64,000 bases of DNA from Hygrophila difformis (taxonomy: Eukaryota > Streptophyta > Magnoliopsida > Lamiales > Acanthaceae), in assembly GCA_030278955.1 (NCBI GenBank), contig JAOANR010000014.1, positions 32,625,453 to 32,689,452 on the forward strand, written 5' to 3'. This document shows, piece after piece, positions 58,186 through 64,000 of this stretch. Made by a program: the position numbers and the translations under genes. The notes under the pieces were generated by a model. The model searched no databases. It saw only the letters and a program-made list of their open reading frames with translations, and was not told the origin of the DNA. How positions within the stretch are numbered: position 1 is the stretch's first letter; the number at the start of each line of letters is the position of its first letter.

Positions 58186-60049
58186 TGTGGTACCACTAAA
58201 ATATTAATAATGATTTAAATAATAGATACATAAATAATTTAGTGTTTAGATTGTAGAATAATAATAATAATAATATAATAATAATAATAATAGAAGTAGT
58301 AGTGGTAATATTAGTAATGGTTATAATAATAGATACATAAAAAATTAGTATTTAGAATTTAGAATAATAATAATATTAAATAAGAGTAATGATAATAAGT
58401 AACTAATATATATGCAGTATTTAAACTCAAATATCTATGATACGTAAGGTGGGTGGCTAGTCTAAACCAATTGGTTCTTATAAATTCATTAGCAAAGTTC
58501 ATACATGAGACAACCCTAATTCCTAATTCTGCCATCTCATTTTGCCGCCGGTGGAGTGCCCGTAGCCGTCCAGTGAAGATCTTTCCCTGTTCGTGTGTGA
58601 GACCAGCTTCTTCCGTCCCTTCCTCCTCTAACCATTTTGTTTTCATTACTGTAAGTTCATCCATATTATCCTACAATTGTCGTGCCATATTATCCTACAA
58701 TTGTCGTCCTATATCTATTACTCCCTCCGTTTTTTTTTACTTCTTCACTTCTTCACTGCACGCAATCCAATGTACGTTTTTAGTCATTAGTAACTCAAAT
58801 TATATACAAGTAAAAATTATAAAAAATTGATATTATAAATCTACGCGATTAGACGAATCCAACAAGATCTCAATTGACTATGTTTTATCATACACAACTA
58901 TACTAAAAAGTTGAATCAAAGTTACTTAATGAATAGTATCAACTATTCAAAGGGTAAAGATATTAAAAAAGGAGAGAGTATAAATCTATAATATAGTCTG
59001 CTACGTCTCTGTCATCCCTAATGAAGTCAATAAATTATTTTGCTCCAGTCTTACAACCCTTTTTCAAAATATATGTATAAATGTTCAACACTTCTTGGGA
59101 AATAAATGGTTCCCTGGTTTCTCCTGTCAAAAAGGGTGGCTGTAGTTTAATATTTTTACTTGCACCTACGTTTTAGTTCCCAATTTGCTCCTGCAAGCAT
59201 GGTTTGAATAGATAAACTTATATATGTATGTATATATATATGTAGGTACATGGGATTAATTATGAGAAATGTTATGGGTGTTGCAGTCTATGTATATGTA
59301 TAGTGATACTAAATGTATACAGTGGTGGCGTTTGAGGTGGTCTATTATGTTAAATTATTTCATGGCTAGATGATTTTATTATTTATGTGGTAAATTGGTA
59401 ATGACGGTAGATACTTATGTGCGGATTATGTGGATATTGTTAATTATGTGGTTGAGGGGTAGGACCGTGACGGGTCTGCAGCGACGAAACTCGCCCCCTC
59501 TGTCAAAAATTTAATGAAATCTGGGTTGACGAACCTTAAACTATGTGATATTGTGGGTCTAACCCCTAACCTCGCCTGCGGGCCTAGGTTAGGGCACCGA
59601 CTCTATAGGTTTAGACAAAACTTGCGGATTATGCGGTAAAAAGTGTCCTCCTCAATATTAATTCACTATCACTATTATTTTACGTTTGTGTCGTTTCTTA
59701 TTTTGTCCTTGTGGATCCGTGGATAATTTACCAGTTTATACTGAGTTGTGTGTATAATTTTATTTCTTTTATTTTTTAGGAGTTGGAAGTGAGTGATCAT
59801 GAGCACGTGCACGCATTGGGGCGGGATTCAAGTTTTGCATTTCATTTCGTTTTTGCAAATAAAAATCATCTTTAAATTCATGATGTCTTTTGCATAATTA
59901 CTTTTGAAAGTATTATGGATAATAAAAGTTATGGTTTCTTATTAGAGCCTTAGCATCTCTTGGTTGATTTGTGTGTTATGGTATTTTATCCAAGAAATGT
60001 GGTGGTAGCATTCCCTTAAATTTGGTGTTTTGAAATTGGGGGTGTTACA
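58186..60049 (+). repeat. 3' LTR of chromovirus-like part
   Basis: Starts TGTGGTACCAC after the purine tract AAGGAGGGTAGAT and ends GGGGGTGTTACA. It contains an (AAT)n tract near 58258-58292 and a Stowaway MITE (58721-58978). No 5' partner in the window. Confidence 0.7.
58721..58978. mobile_element. Stowaway MITE in LTR
   Basis: Left end CTCCCTCCGTTTTTTTTTAC-like after TA; right end AAAAAAGGAGAGAG before TA; 258 bp. Confidence 0.65.
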
Positions 60050-60054
60050 TTAAT

Positions 60055-60490
60055 GAATGCGAAAACCATAATTGGCATTTCAGGGTAGACAGATTCTACA
60101 CCTTGTATAAAATGCTCTTATTATCCATCAAGAAAAATAAGAGCTAAATGTACAACATGTCACGTAGAAATATGCCAAATATGCTTGATAAGGTATTATA
60201 AAATCAAATTTCCTGAAGATATTCCAATAACAAAAATTGATGATAATTATACATTTATCACAAAAAGGATAGATATAATAGAAAGAAAACTTTTTTATTT
60301 ACAAAATATGACAACCCTTAAAGAATTGAAAACTAAAATTGAAAATATAGAAGATGTCTTAAAAGAATATAATATGCTGAGTCCTAAAAAGACGAGAAAG
60401 AAAGGAAAAGAAATTCCTTAAGAAGAATCTAATGATGAACAAAATCTTAGTATAGAGTACATGTTAGTACAAAATCCTAGTACAGAGTAT
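60055..60490 (+). pseudogene. Badnavirus-like polyprotein, second Cys-rich part
   Basis: Resumes the viral frame interrupted at 56730. Cys codons from 60104 to about 60186 have the spacing CX2CX11CX2CX4CX2C (CIKC .. CTTC .. CQIC). A Lys/Glu-rich helical stretch to 60421 follows, then a stop. The remnant is cut at 60494 by the LINE poly(T). Confidence 0.75.
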
Positions 60491-60493
60491 ATG

Positions 60494-61356
60494 TTTTTTT
60501 TTTTTTTTTTTGAGAAAAAGTAATTTTATAACAGTCAACAACAAAGATGCAGTTCGGCATACACATAGGATTCCGAATTTTGAAAACCAAAAGCCACAGA
60601 TTAGAACAACAAATATAGACCAAGCTCACTTCCCAAGTCACCATTCCCTCTCCAAACCCCTTATGGCTATCAAACCTATTATTTCCATCAGGATGCAAAA
60701 CACCATAATGCATTAGCATTTCCACTCAAAATAACTGACAGAATGAACCGCAGCTTCCTCATCCGTTGGTATCTTTGGCATCGCACTAGGCAGGTCAAGG
60801 ACCACAGCTAAGCAGCAGACTTCTTTGATCTGGATTGCTAATCACCACCAAGCGACTTCATTTTTGAGACCAACCGCAGCATCCATGGTGTGACAGTCCG
60901 TATCCCAAACAAGCGTCATAATATACCGTGTCCTTTAAACATCGAAACCATCAAGCCCATATCAACAACCCCAATGTGACCTTGCCAAACCCGAAAGCTT
61001 GCTTCACAATACACGTCTCCCATGCAAGAGTGCGCGAAATCAATGTATTGACTCAAAGGGACATCATGAAGGTTAAGGCGGATTCGGGTTAAGAAGCGAA
61101 GATAGTGTAAAACTGTTAGGGGCAAAGGAACTGTCTATAAATCACCACACAACCGCTCAAAGAGAAGATGCAAAAAAAGTGAACCCTACCAAAGTGAAAC
61201 CCGACCCAGTTTTCATAAGAGGATCTTACACCTGAGGCGGAATAAAGATCTTCCACACCTCAATAAACAAACTACTACATTGCTATTCAAAAAGCTGTTT
61301 AGCTCTTCCATCTGAAACCAAGCATTTATAGGAATACCCTTTGATCTCTTTGTCTC
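60494..61356 (-). mobile_element. LINE 3' region, possibly a separate 5'-truncated copy
   Basis: An 18-T run at 60494-60511 is the poly(A) tail of a minus-strand retroposon. The following ~850 bp are non-coding 3'-UTR-like sequence, ended by a second T run at 61357. Either two LINE copies are stacked or one LINE has an internal T tract. Confidence 0.5.
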
Positions 61357-64000
61357 TTTTTTTTTTTTTTTTTTTTTTCGAGAAAATCAAACCTCATGCT
61401 TTTCTAATTTTTTCTTTTGTTGTTTCTTTCTTCTTTTTTTTTTTTTCATTTTTCCATTTTTTTCCAATCATGTCAATACCCAAAAAACAACTCAGGCAGC
61501 CACGCCCATTCCAACCTAGTAGACTTACTACCCATCATAATAAGTTCCCACCCACGAGCTGATAAAGTCCTTCCAACCCCCATAGCTATCCAAAGTCTAT
61601 TTACACCTTCAAGAGAGAAGCTGTATGTATTTCTAGACAGTTCCAGATGTCCCTAATGATGTATAATTCTGTATGGCTTAGAAGGATGGCTAGCATCAGG
61701 TCAGGGCACAATATAATGTGGGATAAGATATGATTACTCAGGCAAGCATGGCTACCAGTTGGTATAGAATGGTTTTTGTGGTGAATGATCAGTGGGTTAA
61801 TTTTCAAGAGCCCCTTTCATAGTCAATACAATGACTTAGCAATTGCCAGTTCAACATGTATTGTAACGCCACTTCACGAGTTCGTAAGAAAAATCACCTG
61901 TGGTCGCTTCAAGATGTCGGTTGACTTGATGTGTTTAAAACATTCGAACTTCATTCCAGCCAATTGATTTTTGAGTTCACCTTTTGCACTCAGATATCCG
62001 GGATTATTAGCAGCTACCACAAAGCCTTCAGTTTTGCTTACACCTTCAGGACTTGTCACCTTTTGCAATCCAAAATTGTAATAGTAATTTTAAACACAGT
62101 TCGCCATGGGCATCCATCCTCAATATCAAACTACCTTCGCTCTGTCACCATCTGAATCTCCACGCTATGTCCAAGTATCACCACTGAATTATGGCCCTAG
62201 CTTCAAGGTGAGTTTGCAAACTTCTTACCTGCACAACAAAGCACCAATAACAAACAACACCATAAATTAATAGATTGTTTTGTGACACCCCTTCTCCTTT
62301 TTTCATCACACACTTCAAATCCGAGGCCTAATATAATTCTACAAACAAAGAACCAGGCCACCAGCATCCCAAGATCTGCACCAGCCCCATGCTTGTGGAG
62401 ATGACCCTGTTGCCCCCATTCTCGGGACAGGAGTATATACTACCGCAAACCTCCCCGACCGTCCTGCTCACTACCATCTCACCACAGAGTGACCAACGTT
62501 AGAACCAAGCTTCGACCATGCCTTCACCATTTGCACCTCTCCCCGCCCAGTAGTCCGCTAATTCATTTCTTTCCCTCAAAACATGTTCCACCCTAATCAG
62601 TCCCGCGCATCCCTTGATCGCCAAAATTGGTTCCAGAAGGTGATGCATCCTCCACGGAGCAGCTATCGATTCCTTTAACCACTTCACAACGTTCGACGAG
62701 TCGCATTCAAAAATAATCTTTGGCAGGGGAAAACCTTGGTCGCGAAGTAGCACCTTACATACCCGATTAACTGCCATCAATTCAGCTGTGGATGAATCCG
62801 CGTTACCAATACCATCAGACAATATGAAAATCACACGCCCCTCTTCATCCCGAATCACACCCCCAATGCCGGCCGGACCCGGGTTGCCTAACGAGGACCC
62901 GTCTGTATTTATCTTCCACCATCCGCTCCATGGCCGCTCCCAAACAAGCCTCCCGCGAGGCTCCTTCACCTTCCGTCCACCCCTATGTATCACGCTCCCT
63001 GGGAAGTTCTCTTCAAGCCTACACAAACTCAAATCGCTACTTGGAAGATCCATCTTTCTCCATAAGCATACTCTCCACTTCACTTCATCCGCGGCTCCTC
63101 TAATATTAACTTCTTGATTTTTAAACACCACTCCATTTCTCATTTTCCATGTGGACCAAAATAACGCCAATCCGGTGAGTAGCCACACTTCCTTTTCCTC
63201 ATTCTTTAACTTCAGGGATAACCACCACTCTACCAGATTCGATGCCCTTCCAGGTTGTGCCCATGATACACCAAACCATCCCACCCCTCTGTACCACACT
63301 TCTTGTAACGTTTTGCATTGGCAAAACAGATGGTCAATAGTTTCCATTTCCAAACCGCAACATGGACAGCCCGCGTCGTCAGCCTGTAAACATCCCCTTT
63401 TTGCTAACAGCTCACGGACTGGTAGCGCTCCCTGGTAAATTTTCCACACCAACAATTTAAATTTCATTGGGCATTGGGCCTTCCACAGGAGCCTCCACAT
63501 CCATCGACTTTCTACCACCTTTTCATCCTCATTAGGTAGCCAGCAACTTCCTGTAGAGAATTGGCCGTTCCCCTCTTTTAGCCAGCTGACTTTATCAACA
63601 CCAAAACGACTGATAGTCTGTCCAGAAAGAATCCCCATCAGCCCGTTCCAAACCTCAGCTTCCCATCCGAACAGAGGTCTCCTCAAGGCAATTTCCCATC
63701 TCCATTCAAGCCCTTCCCATCTTCCGAACTCCGAGATGCACCCTATTTTGTTAACTGCTAAAGCAAAGATTCGGGGGAACCCCTCCCTCAACGACCTGCC
63801 ATCACTGGTCCAAGTGTCTTGCCAAAATCTTGTTTGTGCTCCGTTCCCAACTTGTATCTGGAAATTATCCCCAGTAGCCTGCGTCTCAGTTTCTTCCCAT
63901 GCTCGGGAAATATAAGCCCACAGAGATCTATCGTACACTATTTCTGGAATCAAAGGTGATCCATTATTGTAATATTTGGCATTTATCACTTTCTTCCACA
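61357..64000 (-). mobile_element. Plant L1-type LINE, 3' part
   Basis: A 22-T run at 61357-61378, about 1.1 kb of 3' UTR, then the C-terminal part of ORF2 (62499 to the window edge) on the minus strand. It continues beyond the window. Confidence 0.75.
62499..64000 (-). CDS. LINE ORF2 C-terminal part: zf-RVT and RNase H
   Basis: At least 500 codons open on the minus strand, entering from the right edge without a start (residues WKKVINAKYY precede the first Met). The zf-RVT-type region holds WMWRLLWKAQCPMKFKLLVWK and the Cys/His set CPCCG..HLFC. The C-terminal RNase H carries INTDGSSLGNPGPAG, the STAEL Glu, ECDSS and a late Asp in ERNELAD, i.e. the full D-E-D-D set. No stop interrupts it, so this LINE is fairly recent. 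The RT domain lies outside the window. Confidence 0.88.
   Translation of the reverse strand, partial: WKKVINAKYYNNGSPLIPEIVYDRSLWAYISRAWEETETQATGDNFQIQVGNGAQTRFWQDTWTSDGRSLREGFPRIFALAVNKIGCISEFGRWEGLEWRWEIALRRPLFGWEAEVWNGLMGILSGQTISRFGVDKVSWLKEGNGQFSTGSCWLPNEDEKVVESRWMWRLLWKAQCPMKFKLLVWKIYQGALPVRELLAKRGCLQADDAGCPCCGLEMETIDHLFCQCKTLQEVWYRGVGWFGVSWAQPGRASNLVEWWLSLKLKNEEKEVWLLTGLALFWSTWKMRNGVVFKNQEVNIRGAADEVKWRVCLWRKMDLPSSDLSLCRLEENFPGSVIHRGGRKVKEPRGRLVWERPWSGWWKINTDGSSLGNPGPAGIGGVIRDEEGRVIFILSDGIGNADSSTAELMAVNRVCKVLLRDQGFPLPKIIFECDSSNVVKWLKESIAAPWRMHHLLEPILAIKGCAGLIRVEHVLRERNELADYWAGRGANGEGMVEAWF

Larger units (their letters stand above)
56731..60049 (+). mobile_element. Composite retroelement: TRIM-like 5' part, chromovirus-like 3' part
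   Basis: Bounded by TTAAT at 56726-56730 and 60050-60054, with the viral frame resuming after. The left part is a TRIM-like unit: LTR 56731-56880, PBS ATGGTATCAGAGCC at 56882, 66-bp interior, second LTR from 56947 truncated at 57060. An 18-nt copy of internal LTR sequence follows. The right part is 1.1 kb of chromovirus-like 3' interior with hairpin and PPT, then a 1864-bp LTR (58186-60049). The two ends belong to different families. Confidence 0.6.
52243..60490 (+). mobile_element. Endogenous badnavirus-like pararetrovirus (Caulimoviridae), decayed
   Basis: A viral gene order is recognisable: two small leading ORFs (52243 and 52511), then a long polyprotein start at 53373, linked by overlapping stop/start codons. 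The polyprotein remnant shows movement protein, coat protein, a broken CCHC finger, an acidic stretch and, past a foreign insertion (56731-60049), a Cys cluster spaced CX2CX11CX2CX4CX2C, a badnavirus hallmark. Protease, RT and RNase H are absent because LINE sequence begins at 60494. Frameshifts and stops occur throughout, so it is not an intact virus. Confidence 0.82.

Overview
This window is nuclear DNA of a flowering plant, most likely a eudicot. The evidence is an intron-bearing auxin carrier gene, plant-type Ty3/gypsy, TRIM, Helitron, MULE, hAT and Stowaway elements, plant L1 and SINE copies, and an endogenous badnavirus-like (Caulimoviridae) sequence. Base composition is strongly AT-rich between genes. 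I do not assign a species.

Only two host genes are convincing. One is a PIN2-type auxin efflux carrier at 3426-6192 (+, six exons, about 635 aa). The other is a TPT/NST-family nucleotide-sugar transporter at 45179-48790 (-, seven exons, about 389 aa). Both have intact reading frames across every splice junction I placed, and both carry a MITE close upstream of the start codon.

Layout: 1-2539 is the 5' end of a minus-strand Ty3/gypsy-like element (gag, PBS region, LTR) with a MITE inside gag. 2826-3081 is a Stowaway MITE in the PIN2 promoter, followed by PIN2. 7227-18286 is a full Del/Tekay-like chromovirus with 2.55 kb LTRs, whose gag-pol is broken by frameshifts, stops and a mutated RT active site. 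18663-22166 holds several MITEs and MULEs. 22167-26107 is a Helitron with both ends visible. 27897 to about 41730 is a second Helitron on the minus strand, split by a nest: an LTR retrotransposon (28615-40723, TSD ATTTG) sits in the helicase remnant, and its 5' LTR received a Pack-MULE candidate (30455-31630, TSD about 10 bp) and a very young gag-only retrotransposon (32124-39455, TSD TTTAC). 41756-44850 carries SINEs and hAT MITEs. The transporter gene follows, and its upstream side carries two more hAT MITEs with perfect 8-bp TSDs and Stowaway copies. 52243-60490 is a decayed badnavirus-like insertion, itself interrupted by an LTR fragment and by a TRIM/chromovirus composite that shares one 5-bp TSD. 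60494-64000 is L1-type LINE sequence on the minus strand.

The most interesting items are: (i) the gag-only element with four LTR differences in 2654 bp, which must have been mobilised in trans; (ii) a covarying hairpin with an AGGA loop next to the polypurine tract in three different elements; (iii) the composite retroelement with unlike termini but a matched TSD; (iv) about 190-bp modules inside the chromovirus LTRs; (v) a MULE-type MITE built around a short TCGCTGAATTG array; and (vi) the endogenous badnavirus-like genome.
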